Origin: Vibrio navarrensis
Lineage (GTDB): Bacteria; Pseudomonadota; Gammaproteobacteria; Enterobacterales; Vibrionaceae
Reading direction: 5' to 3'
Assembly: GCF_015767675.1 (NCBI RefSeq)
Contig: NZ_CP065217.1
Coordinates: 930,001-994,000 of the forward strand
DNA length: 64,000 bases
Under the pieces are notes generated by a model. That model searched no databases. It saw only the letters and a program-made list of their open reading frames with translations, and had not been told where the DNA came from. How positions within the stretch are numbered: the stretch's first letter is position 1; the number at the start of each line of letters is the position of its first letter. Both the position numbers and the translations under genes were made by a program. This document shows positions 26,807-35,149 of the stretch, in pieces.

Positions 26807-27619
26807 CTAGCCTCCGAACAGTCTTTTGAACAGTCCTTTCTTCTCTTCCGTCAGGAAACGAAAATCCACCTGTTTACCCAGTAGACGTTCGACCGTATCC
26901 GCGTAAGCCATACCAGCATCCGATGCTTCATCAAAAATGACTGGCACCCCTTTGTTCGAAGCATTTAGCACCGCTTGGCTTTCTGGAATGACGCCAAGCA
27001 GAGAGATGTGCAGGATCTCTTCCACGTCTTCCACGCTGAGCATCTCGCCTTGACTCACACGAGTTGGGTTATAACGTGTTAATAACAGGTGCTGTTTCAC
27101 GGGTTCAAGCCCTTGCTCGGCGCGCAGTGATTTTGAATCCAAAATACCGAGAATCCGGTCGGAGTCGCGAACCGAAGAGACTTCTGGGTTGGTGGTCACA
27201 ATCGCTTCATCTGCATAGTATAGCGCCATCAGCGCGCCTTGCTCGATGCCTGCTGGCGAGTCACAAATGACAAAATCAAAGCCCATTTCATCCAATTGAT
27301 CCAGCACGCGTTTTACGCCATCTTTGGTCAGTGCGTCTTTATCGCGGGTTTGCGATGCAGGCAGAATGAACAGGTTCTCAGTGCGCTTGTCTTTAATCAT
27401 CGCCTGATTGAGGGTGGCTTCGCCGTTAATCACGTTGACGAAATCGTATACAACGCGACGTTCACAGCCCATGATAAGGTCTAAGTTACGCAGGCCAATG
27501 TCAAAATCGATCACGGCCGTTTTTTTGCCTTGTAGCGCGAGGCCAGAGGCAATGGCGGCGCTTGACGTGGTTTTACCAACCCCACCTTTGCCAGACGTAA
27601 CAACAATAATGCGTGCCAT
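26807..27619 (-). CDS. minD: Septum site-determining ATPase MinD
   Basis: This 270-residue ParA/MinD-family ATPase has the deviant Walker A GKGGVGKTT, and FVICDSPAGIEQGAL as the switch/Walker B region. The C-terminal amphipathic membrane-targeting helix is KKGLFKRLFGG. ATP-bound dimers sit on the inner membrane and recruit MinC; MinE releases them. 20 bases separate it from minC upstream. Confidence 0.98.
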   Translation of the reverse strand: MARIIVVTSGKGGVGKTTSSAAIASGLALQGKKTAVIDFDIGLRNLDLIMGCERRVVYDFVNVINGEATLNQAMIKDKRTENLFILPASQTRDKDALTKDGVKRVLDQLDEMGFDFVICDSPAGIEQGALMALYYADEAIVTTNPEVSSVRDSDRILGILDSKSLRAEQGLEPVKQHLLLTRYNPTRVSQGEMLSVEDVEEILHISLLGVIPESQAVLNASNKGVPVIFDEASDAGMAYADTVERLLGKQVDFRFLTEEKKGLFKRLFGG

Positions 27620-27639
27620 TGTGTTTTCCTTTCTAATCT

Positions 27640-28302
27640 TTAAAGAGTGAGCAATTCGAGGTGGAGTGATTCATCCACTAGGCTCAACATAATTTTTTGT
27701 TGCCAGAATTCGCGGTCGATCTGATCGCTCAGCCAGTAGTTTCCAGCGATAGAGATCAGCTCCGCTTGCAAATCATGGCAGAGTATTCTTGCTTCTTTTT
27801 GACCACTCGCGCCAGCGATAGCTCGCCCGCGTAGGGTGCCGTAGATATGAATCGAGCCATCGGCAATCACTTCGGCACCGGCACTGACGTGACTTAAAAT
27901 GACCAAATCCGCGTCTTTGGCATAAATTTGTTGTCCGGAGCGAACCGGCGTACGCACCACTTTCGTCGGAGCAATTTTAGCCGGAGCTTGGGTCGGTGAT
28001 TTGCTGGCTGACATAATGGCGAAACCCGCTTGTGAAGCGAGATTTTGCGTGCGCTTATCTTTGCAGCCCGTAATGCCAACTGGGATCAAGCCCGCTTTTG
28101 CAATCCCCTGTTTCAGGCGGTCGAAGTCGATATCGCCTTCGACCTCGGCAATATTGATCACGACTGGGGCAGAGGCGAAAAACGCCGGTGCTTGGTCAAC
28201 TTTTTCTTGCACAAATTCAATGGCGCTGTCGACCGAGCAATCTGTTAGGTGCAACACCGACAAGGTGAAGCTGCTACCTTTTAAATCAGGGGTACGAGAC
28301 AT
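27640..28302 (-). CDS. minC: Septum site-determining protein MinC
   Basis: This 220-residue FtsZ assembly inhibitor has an N-terminal FtsZ-binding domain (about 1-105) and a linker. The C-terminal beta-helix domain that binds MinD carries [20 protein letters not shown] and [13 protein letters not shown]. First gene of the minCDE operon. Divergent from ycgL across a 175-base gap, an arrangement common in gammaproteobacteria. Confidence 0.97.
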   Translation of the reverse strand: MSRTPDLKGSSFTLSVLHLTDCSVDSAIEFVQEKVDQAPAFFASAPVVINIAEVEGDIDFDRLKQGIAKAGLIPVGITGCKDKRTQNLASQAGFAIMSASKSPTQAPAKIAPTKVVRTPVRSGQQIYAKDADLVILSHVSAGAEVIADGSIHIYGTLRGRAIAGASGQKEARILCHDLQAELISIAGNYWLSDQIDREFWQQKIMLSLVDESLHLELLTL

Positions 28303-28477
28303 CCGATACTTCTTGCCTTTATTGAAAGAGCGTTGTCTTTTACTAAGGTTGTCATGTTATATTTCATCCCTGCACGCAGCAAGTTATCTTGCGGTCATTT
28401 AGGTGATTTTGTCTGAAAAATTACGTTTTAATTAAATTTCGCGTGTCGGATGCGGAAATTAACAAAAAAGGCTTGTC

Positions 28478-28759
28478 ATGCTTTGTTCTATCTATAAAAG
28501 TTCTAAGAAAGAAGGCACATATCTTTACATTCCTAAAAAGGATGATTTTTCAAAAGTTCCTGAACAATTAATGGCAATGTTTGGTAAGCCACTGCCAGTA
28601 ATGACGATAAATTTGCAAGGTCGTACGTTGGCGTTGGTCAGTGTCGAGAAGGTTCGCGAATCACTAATAAATGACGGTTTCTTCTTGCAACTGCCGCCAC
28701 CACCGAAAAATCTTCTCGAACAACATAAAGAACGCAAAGCGCAGCAGAAGTCAGATTAA
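28478..28759 (+). CDS. ycgL: YcgL-domain protein
   Basis: This 93-residue protein carries the YcgL domain: [19 protein letters not shown], a segment with [15 protein letters not shown] and a central MFGKPLPVM. The Pro-rich end [11 protein letters not shown] is also typical. A role near division or nucleic acid binding has been suggested for the family, but none is established. It is the first gene of a short run with the lytic transglycosylase, 44 bases downstream. Confidence 0.9.
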   Translation: MLCSIYKSSKKEGTYLYIPKKDDFSKVPEQLMAMFGKPLPVMTINLQGRTLALVSVEKVRESLINDGFFLQLPPPPKNLLEQHKERKAQQKSD

Positions 28760-28803
28760 CGGCGTGGCTGGTTTTGCGGGCCGATTGGCTCAAGGAGGGC
28801 AAT

Positions 28804-29775
28804 ATGAGAACACTGTTAACAGCGATGCTCGGTATGAGCCTAAGTGCTTCGGTATGGGCGAACTCGGAAAGTTTCGAGCAGTATATTGAACGCTTGAAAG
28901 CACAAGCGCGCTCGGAAGGTATTAGCGCACAAACCATTGCGCAGGCGTTTCACAATGTCGAGTACAAGCCCCGAGCGGTAAAAGCGGATCGCAATCAACC
29001 AGAAAAAAAACTGACGCTGGATGAGTATCTTCCACGCGCGGTGCCCGATTGGAAAGTACAGCAGGCGAAAGATCTCTACCAAAAACATGGCGCAGAACTG
29101 AAGCAAATTGCTGAACACTATGGCGTGCAAGCGCGCTTTATTGTCGCGCTTTGGGGCGTAGAAAGTAATTTCGGTAAATTTACTGGCAATTTTCCTGTGG
29201 TCGACGCGCTCGCGACTATGGCCTATGAAGGGCGACGCGAGGCGTTTTTCCGCGCCGAAACCATGGCGGCGTTGAAGATTCTCGATCAAGGACACATTGA
29301 ATACGAGAATTTTAAAGGCTCTTGGGCGGGTGCCATGGGGCAATGTCAGTTTATGCCCAGTTCGTTTTTGGCCTACGCTGCTGATGGCGATGGTGATGGC
29401 AAAAAGGACATCTGGAGCAATACCCACGATGTATTTGCCTCGACCGCTAGTTATCTCAGCCAGTCTGGTTGGGATGACAAGTACACTTGGGGGCGGCAAG
29501 TAAGAATCCCTAAAGGGTTTGACCTTTCCTTGCAGGGCAGGGAAGAAGCCAAAGGTAAGTATTTGCAAGAGTGGAAAAAGCTAGGTATTACCAATTATGT
29601 GGGCGGGGCGTTGCCGATGCTCAATCAAGATATCAAAGCCTGGCTGGTGATGCCGGATGATGAAAATGGCCGGGCTTACTTGGTGTACAACAATTACAAT
29701 GTACTAATGAAGTGGAACCGCTCTCACTACTTCGCTCTGGCCGTTAGCCATCTGGCTGATCGCATTAAAGATTAA
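28804..29775 (+). CDS. MltB-like lytic murein transglycosylase
   Basis: This 323-residue secreted or periplasmic enzyme cleaves the glycan strands of peptidoglycan with formation of 1,6-anhydro-muramyl ends. The start is placed at 28804, where AAGGAGG lies 5-6 bases upstream and the signal peptide MRTLLTAMLGMSLSASVWA begins. The catalytic Glu is in ALWGVESNFGKFTGNFPVV, followed by GAMGQCQFMPSSFLAYAADGD. There is no lipobox, so it belongs to the soluble MltB-like branch, not MltB itself. Confidence 0.9.
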   Translation: MRTLLTAMLGMSLSASVWANSESFEQYIERLKAQARSEGISAQTIAQAFHNVEYKPRAVKADRNQPEKKLTLDEYLPRAVPDWKVQQAKDLYQKHGAELKQIAEHYGVQARFIVALWGVESNFGKFTGNFPVVDALATMAYEGRREAFFRAETMAALKILDQGHIEYENFKGSWAGAMGQCQFMPSSFLAYAADGDGDGKKDIWSNTHDVFASTASYLSQSGWDDKYTWGRQVRIPKGFDLSLQGREEAKGKYLQEWKKLGITNYVGGALPMLNQDIKAWLVMPDDENGRAYLVYNNYNVLMKWNRSHYFALAVSHLADRIKD

Positions 29776-29833
29776 CCACCAACTTAGGCTTGTCTCATGC
29801 GTTGCGTGATGGCAAGGCCTTCTTAACGACAAC

Positions 29834-30778
29834 ATGTTATCTGAACGCGCAGCACAAATGGTGGTTTTTTCCGCCTTGGTTAAACATCGCAACTTCACTC
29901 AGGCGGCGAAAAGCTTGGGTGTGTCGGTTTCACACGTCAGTAAGCAGCTTGCGTTACTCGAAGCCTCGCTTGGCATCAAGCTGATTCAGCGCACCACGCG
30001 CAGTTTTACGCCGACCGAAGCAGGGCTGAGCTTTTATCGTCATTGCCATCAGGTGGTGCAAGCGGTGAACAATGCGCAGTCTGAAATGGAGAGCCAGCGT
30101 GATGAGGTGGCTGGTTTGGTGCGTATCGGTTTGTCGCAATCTTTCGGTACCTTGCATGTGCTGCCTGCGATTGACGAGCTGCGTCAGCGCTACCCACAAT
30201 TGCAAGTCGAATTGCACCTGTTTGATTATAAAGTGGATATGTTAGACGAAGGGCTGGATGTGTGGATCACCAACCACGAGAAATTGCCAGAGGGGTATAT
30301 TGCCCAGCGTTTGGCCGATTGCCAATTCGTGGTTGCTGCGTCACCCGACTACTTAATGCGTCACGACACGCCTGCACATCCAACGGACCTTAGCGAGCAT
30401 AACTGTTTGATTTATCGCAGTTGGGAACGTGATTACACCAGCTGGGCTTTTCGCCGCGCCGACGAAGAGTTATGCGTCAAAGTAGCAGGCAACTATTCCG
30501 TTGATTTGGCCGAAGCAGTGCGCGATGCCGCGATTGCCGGATGGGGGATAGGCTATCTTGCCACCTATTTGCTGAGTGATGAGTTTCGCAGCGGAAAACT
30601 GATTCAGCTATTGCCAGAATGGCGCGCCAGCCAGCAAATGCCGTTTTATGCGGTCTACCCAAGTCGTCAACACATGCCAAAGAAAACCTCAGCGGTGATC
30701 GAATTTATTCGGCAAAAGATCGGCGCACCATGTCACTGGGATCAAAAGCTGTTGCCTTATATCACCATTGCGCATTGA
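29834..30778 (+). CDS. LysR-family transcriptional regulator
   Basis: This 314-residue protein has the N-terminal winged HTH of LysR regulators (RNFTQAAKSLGVSVSHVSKQ and LEASLGIKLIQRTTR), then a periplasmic-binding-protein-like effector domain from about residue 90. The effector is unknown. The closest layout is of the CrgA/DsdC-unlike, AaeR-type group, but I cannot place it. It is followed by nupC on the same strand; its other neighbour is the transglycosylase, so no clear divergent target is present. Confidence 0.9.
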   Translation: MLSERAAQMVVFSALVKHRNFTQAAKSLGVSVSHVSKQLALLEASLGIKLIQRTTRSFTPTEAGLSFYRHCHQVVQAVNNAQSEMESQRDEVAGLVRIGLSQSFGTLHVLPAIDELRQRYPQLQVELHLFDYKVDMLDEGLDVWITNHEKLPEGYIAQRLADCQFVVAASPDYLMRHDTPAHPTDLSEHNCLIYRSWERDYTSWAFRRADEELCVKVAGNYSVDLAEAVRDAAIAGWGIGYLATYLLSDEFRSGKLIQLLPEWRASQQMPFYAVYPSRQHMPKKTSAVIEFIRQKIGAPCHWDQKLLPYITIAH

Positions 30779-30843
30779 GTGATTTTCGTCACATATTATT
30801 TCTCTGTTGGGAAACATTTTCCTTATATGGAAACAATACCAAA

Positions 30844-30859
30844 TAGCAAACGTTTATCT
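30844..30859. promoter_or_regulatory. PurR/CytR-like operator upstream of nupC
   Basis: The segment TAGCAAACGTTTATCT contains a perfect 10-base GCAAACGTTT, the core of the PurR operator (ACGCAAACGTTTTCGT). It lies about 145 bases before the nupC start, a position where a LacI-family purine or nucleoside regulator would control uptake. Confidence 0.55.
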
Positions 30860-31001
30860 TGATTTTTTTCAAAGAGTTAAGTGTATAGGCGTTGGCTGCT
30901 GTTCTTCCTGTTCCACTTTATTAACATTCCCGACTTGCATCCCGCGTTTGTCACTATACAATCCGCGCCTTCCTTGTTCCCCCTCTCTCTGGAAACCTTC
31001 T

Positions 31002-32201
31002 ATGAACTCTTTACTGGGTATTGTGGCCATTCTCGTTGTCGCGTGGCTATTATCTACCAACAGAAAAAACATTCGTTTGAAAACAGTACTACTGGCGTTT
31101 TGTCTGCAAGTCGCGTTTGCCTTACTTGTGCTCTATGTTCCTGCGGGCAAAAATGCGCTGAATACAGTGACGGGCGCTGTGTCAGGATTGATCAAATATG
31201 GGCAGGAAGGCATCGCTTTTCTGTTCGGCGGTTTGGCAACCGGCGGTTTCACTTTCGCCATTAACGTGCTTGGGATCATCATTTTCTTCTCCGCGCTGAT
31301 CTCGGGTCTGTATCACATTGGCTTGATGCCCAAAGTGATCAATTTGATTGGTGGTGGCCTACAGAAACTGCTCGGTACGGGAAGGGCTGAATCGCTCTCC
31401 GCGACGGCGAATATTTTTGTCGGCATGATTGAAGCCCCCCTTGTGGTCAAACCGTACCTAAAGCACATGAGTGATTCGCAATTTTTTGCAGTGATGACTT
31501 GTGGTCTTGCCTCGGTTGCTGGTGGTACCTTGGTCGGGTATGCCTCGCTCGGTGTAGAACTGAACTATCTGATTGCTGCTGCGTTTATGTCGGCACCAGC
31601 GGGCCTGTTAATGGCGAAGATCCTCATGCCAGAGACAGAAACTGAGCCACAAGCGGCACAGATGGAAAACATTGAAATGCCAAAAGCCACCAATGTGGTG
31701 GAAGCGATGGCCGATGGCGCGATGTCGGGGCTACGCATTGCCGTTGCGGTGGGCGCGACACTGCTGGCGTTTGTCAGTGTGATTGCGCTGTTAAACGGCA
31801 TGTTGGGTTGGATTGGCAGCTGGTTTGGTATCAGCCTGAGTTTTGAGCTGATCCTCGGCTATTTATTTGCTCCCGTCGCGTGGCTGCTAGGTATTCCTTG
31901 GCAAGAAGCGATCACCGCAGGCTCATTGATTGGCAATAAGATCGTTGTTAACGAGTTTGTCGCTTTTATTCAGTTGATGGAAGTGAAACAGCAACTAAGT
32001 GCTCACTCTCAAGCGATTGTGACGTTTGCGCTGTGTGGTTTCGCCAACATTTCGACCATGGCGATGCTGATTGGTGGTTTAGGTAGCTTAGTGCCGGAGA
32101 AACGTACCTTTATCTCGACCTATGGTTTTCGCGCCATTGCCGCTGGTGTGCTGGCAAACCTAATGAGCGCCTCGATTGCTGGTGTGATCTTAAGCTTGTA
32201 A
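31002..32201 (+). CDS. nupC: Concentrative nucleoside transporter (NupC family)
   Basis: This 399-residue inner-membrane proton- or sodium-coupled nucleoside importer has about ten hydrophobic segments. Family motifs are GIIIFFSALISGLYHIG, the EAPLVVKPYL segment and GNKIVVNEFVAF. The start at 31002 (MNSLLGIVAILVVAWLLSTN) matches the family; the open frame extends 65 codons upstream from 30807 but those are rich in Cys/Pro and lack any counterpart. A PurR-like box sits in the upstream gap. Confidence 0.93.
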   Translation: MNSLLGIVAILVVAWLLSTNRKNIRLKTVLLAFCLQVAFALLVLYVPAGKNALNTVTGAVSGLIKYGQEGIAFLFGGLATGGFTFAINVLGIIIFFSALISGLYHIGLMPKVINLIGGGLQKLLGTGRAESLSATANIFVGMIEAPLVVKPYLKHMSDSQFFAVMTCGLASVAGGTLVGYASLGVELNYLIAAAFMSAPAGLLMAKILMPETETEPQAAQMENIEMPKATNVVEAMADGAMSGLRIAVAVGATLLAFVSVIALLNGMLGWIGSWFGISLSFELILGYLFAPVAWLLGIPWQEAITAGSLIGNKIVVNEFVAFIQLMEVKQQLSAHSQAIVTFALCGFANISTMAMLIGGLGSLVPEKRTFISTYGFRAIAAGVLANLMSASIAGVILSL

Positions 32202-32403
32202 TTCGTCTACGCCATTGAACTTGGCAGATAGCATTGTCACTTCTGGACAAAGCCGATGCTGTCTGCCTTTATTCTTTCTCTTCTCCCTGATTTTCTTGTA
32301 ACTCTTCTCTACGCGGTTCGCGCCTTTCCCACTGCTATTCCCTTTCTTTCTCATGCAAAGCGACAAGTAGGAGCATTTGATGGACGGCCAAAAAAGCGGT
32401 TAC

Positions 32404-32427
32404 ATGAAATGATGAAATGATGAAATG
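32404..32427. repeat. Short tandem repeat 3 x ATGAAATG
   Basis: Three perfect copies of the 8-base unit ATGAAATG followed by a partial copy, in the 317-base gap between nupC and the tRNA. Apart from this and the tRNA terminator, I see nothing else in 32202-32518. Confidence 0.85.
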
Positions 32428-32483
32428 ATGAAGAGATAAGGATTGAAGATTGGCGCTGTTAAGCTATTTTAGGCGAGAAAGCA

Positions 32484-32509
32484 AAAGAGAGAGCCGAAGC
32501 TCTCTCTTT
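32484..32509 (-). terminator. Terminator of the tRNA-Pro transcript
   Basis: AAAGAGAGAGC (32484-32494) pairs with GCTCTCTCTTT (32499-32509) around a CGAA loop (TTCG on the minus strand, a stable tetraloop). On the minus strand it is followed by TGCTTTCT. It lies about 10 bases past the tRNA 3' end. Confidence 0.88.
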
Positions 32510-32518
32510 CTAGGTGTA

Positions 32519-32595
32519 TGGTCGGACTGAGAGGATTTGAACCTCCGACCCCCGACACCCCATGACGGTGCGCTACCAAGCTGCGCTACAGTCCG
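32519..32595 (-). tRNA. tRNA-Pro (anticodon GGG)
   Basis: The 77-base minus-strand sequence folds as a cloverleaf with CGGACTG / CAGTCCG acceptor arms, D-arm GCGCAGCTTGGTAGCGC and TPsi arm GGTTCAAATCC. A complete CCA is encoded. The anticodon stem-loop (CCGTCATGGGGTGTCGG) is that of enterobacterial proL, reading CCC and CCU codons. Confidence 0.96.
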
Positions 32596-32604
32596 ATGGC
32601 GTCT

Positions 32605-32633
32605 ACTCTAATCGGAAGTTCTGGTTAGGTCAA
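32605..32633 (-). promoter_or_regulatory. Sigma-70 promoter of tRNA-Pro
   Basis: On the minus strand TTGACC, a 17-base spacer and TAGAGT are followed 10 bases later by the tRNA 5' end. Confidence 0.75.
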
Positions 32634-32736
32634 CACTTTGTTTCACAACAATAAAAGCTCGTTGATAGAATGACCAGTTTGCGCATTTAATGGCCAGAAA
32701 AAGTGAGCCACAATATTGAGCGCCGTAATGGCAAAG

Positions 32737-33966
32737 TTAATCACGTACGCGTTTAAAGATGATCGAGGTGTTAATGCCACCAAAAGCAAAGTTGTTGCTC
32801 ATCAGATACTCGATATCCATCTCGCGCCCGTTGCCTGTGATGTAATCGAGATCGCCGCATTCGGGGTCGAGATTGTTGAGGTTGAGAGTGGGGTTAAACC
32901 AACCGCTGTTCATCATCTCAATCGCGATCCAAGCTTCAATTGCGCCGCAAGCGCCCAACGTGTGGCCAAAGTAACTCTTTAGTGAACTGATAGGCACCTT
33001 GCCGACGGCATTTTGTGTGGCGTTGCTTTCGGCAATGTCACCTCTGTCGGTGGCGGTGCCGTGGGCCGACACGTAGCCGATGTGTTTCGGATGTAGATTG
33101 GCGTTTTGCAGTGCCATCTCCATGCAGATTTGCATCGTTTCCATTTGTGGCTGAGTGACGTGCGCCGCATCGCAATTGCTGGCGAAACCGATAATTTCTG
33201 CGTAGATCTTCGCCCCTCGAGCCACCGCATGTTCATACTCTTCCAGCACCAGTGTTCCCGCGCCTTCGCCAATCACCAGCCCGTCACGATCTTTGTCGTA
33301 AGGGCTCGGCGTGGTTTTCGGTGCATCGTTTTTCAGACTGGTGGCAAAAAGGGTGTCAAAAACGGCGGATTCTGTCGGGCATAACTCTTCTGCTCCACCT
33401 GCGACCATGACGGTTTGGTAACCGTGCTTGATGGCCTCATACGCATAGCCAATCGCTTGGCTACCTGACGTGCAGGCGCTGCTGGTGGGAATCACTCGGC
33501 CACGTAAACCGAAAAACAGCCCAACGTTGACTGCGGTGGTGTGTGGCATCATCTGTACATAAGTGGTCGCGGTGATCGCTTTGGTGGTTTTATCGTTGAG
33601 CATCACGCCGAAAGCACCGATCGCATCGGTAGAGCCAGTTGATGACCCATACGCGATACCGGTTTGGCCATTGGTTAGCACCTTATGACCTATTAAGCCT
33701 GCTTGCTTGAGCGCATTTTCCGTTGCGACGGTGGCGAGCTTGGAGACGCGCCCCATGCCGCGTACCTGCTTGCGTTTATAGTGCGATGGGAGTTCAAAAT
33801 CGACCACGGGGGCGGCGAGTTTTGTGTTTAGCCCTTCATATTGCGCGTAGTTTTCCATGTAGCGCGTGGCATTTTCTAAGGCTTTGAGACGCGGCTCAAC
33901 GCAGGCCCAATCATGACCAAACGCGGTCACACCAGACATGCCAGTGACAACGACTCTGCGGTTCAT
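32737..33966 (-). CDS. apeR: Aryl polyene beta-ketoacyl-ACP synthase (ApeR type)
   Basis: This 409-residue FabF-like ketosynthase of the APE type II system condenses the growing aryl polyenoyl chain with malonyl-ACP. The catalytic triad is visible: Cys in SSACTSGSQ (about residue 166), His in SAHGTATD and His in FGHTLGACGA, followed by NNFAFGGINTS. It is the last gene of the apeC-to-apeR operon and starts by an ATGA overlap with apeQ. Symbols in this locus follow the published E. coli/Xenorhabdus APE lettering, which fits the gene order here exactly. Confidence 0.92.
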   Translation of the reverse strand: MNRRVVVTGMSGVTAFGHDWACVEPRLKALENATRYMENYAQYEGLNTKLAAPVVDFELPSHYKRKQVRGMGRVSKLATVATENALKQAGLIGHKVLTNGQTGIAYGSSTGSTDAIGAFGVMLNDKTTKAITATTYVQMMPHTTAVNVGLFFGLRGRVIPTSSACTSGSQAIGYAYEAIKHGYQTVMVAGGAEELCPTESAVFDTLFATSLKNDAPKTTPSPYDKDRDGLVIGEGAGTLVLEEYEHAVARGAKIYAEIIGFASNCDAAHVTQPQMETMQICMEMALQNANLHPKHIGYVSAHGTATDRGDIAESNATQNAVGKVPISSLKSYFGHTLGACGAIEAWIAIEMMNSGWFNPTLNLNNLDPECGDLDYITGNGREMDIEYLMSNNFAFGGINTSIIFKRVRD

Positions 33967-34688
33967 ATTAAACCTCCGTTGACCGAAATCACTTGGCGGG
34001 TAACATACCCGGCGATGTCGGACATCAGATAGCTGACCAAACCAGCAATCTCTTCAGGTTGCCCCATACGGCGCATCGGCACTTGCGGTAATGCATGTTC
34101 TTTGACGTGTTCATCGACCATACCTGTATCGATTAAGCCGGGCGCAACACAGTTAACGGTGATTTTGCGTTTCGCCAGTTCAAGTGCCAGCGATTTGGTT
34201 GCGCCAATCACACCCGCTTTTGCCGCTGCATAGTTGGTTTGGCCACGGTTGCCCATCAAGCCAGACACCGATGCCAGCGTGACGATGCGTCCACCTTGAC
34301 GCTTTTGCACCATCGGCATGACGCATGGGTGCAGCACGTTGTAGAAACTGTCGAGATTGGTGTGGATCACGCCATCCCATTCTGCCTCTGTCATCGCTGG
34401 AAACGCAGTATCGCGTGTGATACCGGCATTGTTGACCACGCCATAATATGCGCCGTGAGCGGCGATGTCGCCTTCAAGCTGTTCTCGGCATTGGGTGCGA
34501 TTACTGATGTCAAACTGGATTAAACGGCCTGTGCCGCCCTGTGCCTGAATGGCTGCTAAGGTTTCTTCAGCGCCGTTTTTATCTCCCATGTAATGAACGG
34601 CGACGGAAAACCCATCTTTTGCCAATTGAATCGCAATGGCTTTACCAATTCCTTTACTGGCCCCGGTGACTAACACTTGTCGGGTCAT
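33963..34688 (-). CDS. apeQ: Aryl polyene 3-ketoacyl-ACP reductase
   Basis: This 241-residue short-chain dehydrogenase of the FabG type reduces each 3-ketoacyl intermediate with NADPH. The cofactor motif is TGASKGIGKAIA, and the catalytic tetrad contains Asn (VVNNAGIT), Ser (LASVSGLMG), and YAAAK (Tyr/Lys). The start is at 34688 (MTRQVLVTG), where AGGAGT precedes the ATG and ATGA overlaps apeP; the open frame extending to 34754 is not needed. It ends by overlapping apeR. Confidence 0.93.
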   Translation of the reverse strand: MTRQVLVTGASKGIGKAIAIQLAKDGFSVAVHYMGDKNGAEETLAAIQAQGGTGRLIQFDISNRTQCREQLEGDIAAHGAYYGVVNNAGITRDTAFPAMTEAEWDGVIHTNLDSFYNVLHPCVMPMVQKRQGGRIVTLASVSGLMGNRGQTNYAAAKAGVIGATKSLALELAKRKITVNCVAPGLIDTGMVDEHVKEHALPQVPMRRMGQPEEIAGLVSYLMSDIAGYVTRQVISVNGGLI

Positions 34689-35149
34689 TGTTGACTCCTG
34701 ATTTTCATTTCTTGTAATTTTTCTTCGGTTGGTACGTAAACATTCAACTGGCATTGTGCAAGCAATTGGCCAGCCAGTTCGATTTGACCGCTAAAGACGG
34801 CCATACCGCTGTCTTGCATGATTTGTTCGGCGAAAATATCCAGCGTTTGGCCCTGGAGGAAAAGATCGCAATGGGCTTGATAACGGCGGCTGCCGAGTAA
34901 GAAACCGATCGGTGGTTGTTCGCCTTTCTGCAGTGCATGATAACCAGACCAAGCGGCAATCGACTGAGCCATAAATTCAATGCCGACGTAAGCGGGAATG
35001 CTGCATGTTTCGCTGTCAAAAAAGACATTGTGTTCACCAATGTCTACTTGGCAGTGAATGCGAGTTGGCTGTACGTCTATCGCGCGATCAATCAAAATCA
35101 TCGGCGCATCGTGTGGCAGCAGAGTGGCGATGTCAGCAAGGTTATTCAT
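34685..35149 (-). CDS. apeP: Aryl polyene dehydratase, hotdog fold (ApeP type)
   Basis: This 154-residue FabA/FabZ-like hotdog protein is one of two APE dehydratases that form the conjugated double bonds with ApeI. LLPHDAPMILIDRAID and YVGIEFMAQSIAAWSGY are the family motifs. The start is put at the ATG at 35149; a TTG at 35161 would add four residues but lacks a better ribosome site. Overlaps both neighbours by a few bases, consistent with tight coupling. Confidence 0.88.
   Translation of the reverse strand: MNNLADIATLLPHDAPMILIDRAIDVQPTRIHCQVDIGEHNVFFDSETCSIPAYVGIEFMAQSIAAWSGYHALQKGEQPPIGFLLGSRRYQAHCDLFLQGQTLDIFAEQIMQDSGMAVFSGQIELAGQLLAQCQLNVYVPTEEKLQEMKIRSQQ

Noticed and set aside
28840..29568. 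242-residue minus-strand frame opposite the lytic transglycosylase
   Set aside because: Antisense to a gene with clear catalytic motifs; no start signal or domain.
30807..31001. 65-residue extension of NupC
   Set aside because: Cys/Pro-rich low-similarity translation covering the PurR-like box; NupC starts at 31002.
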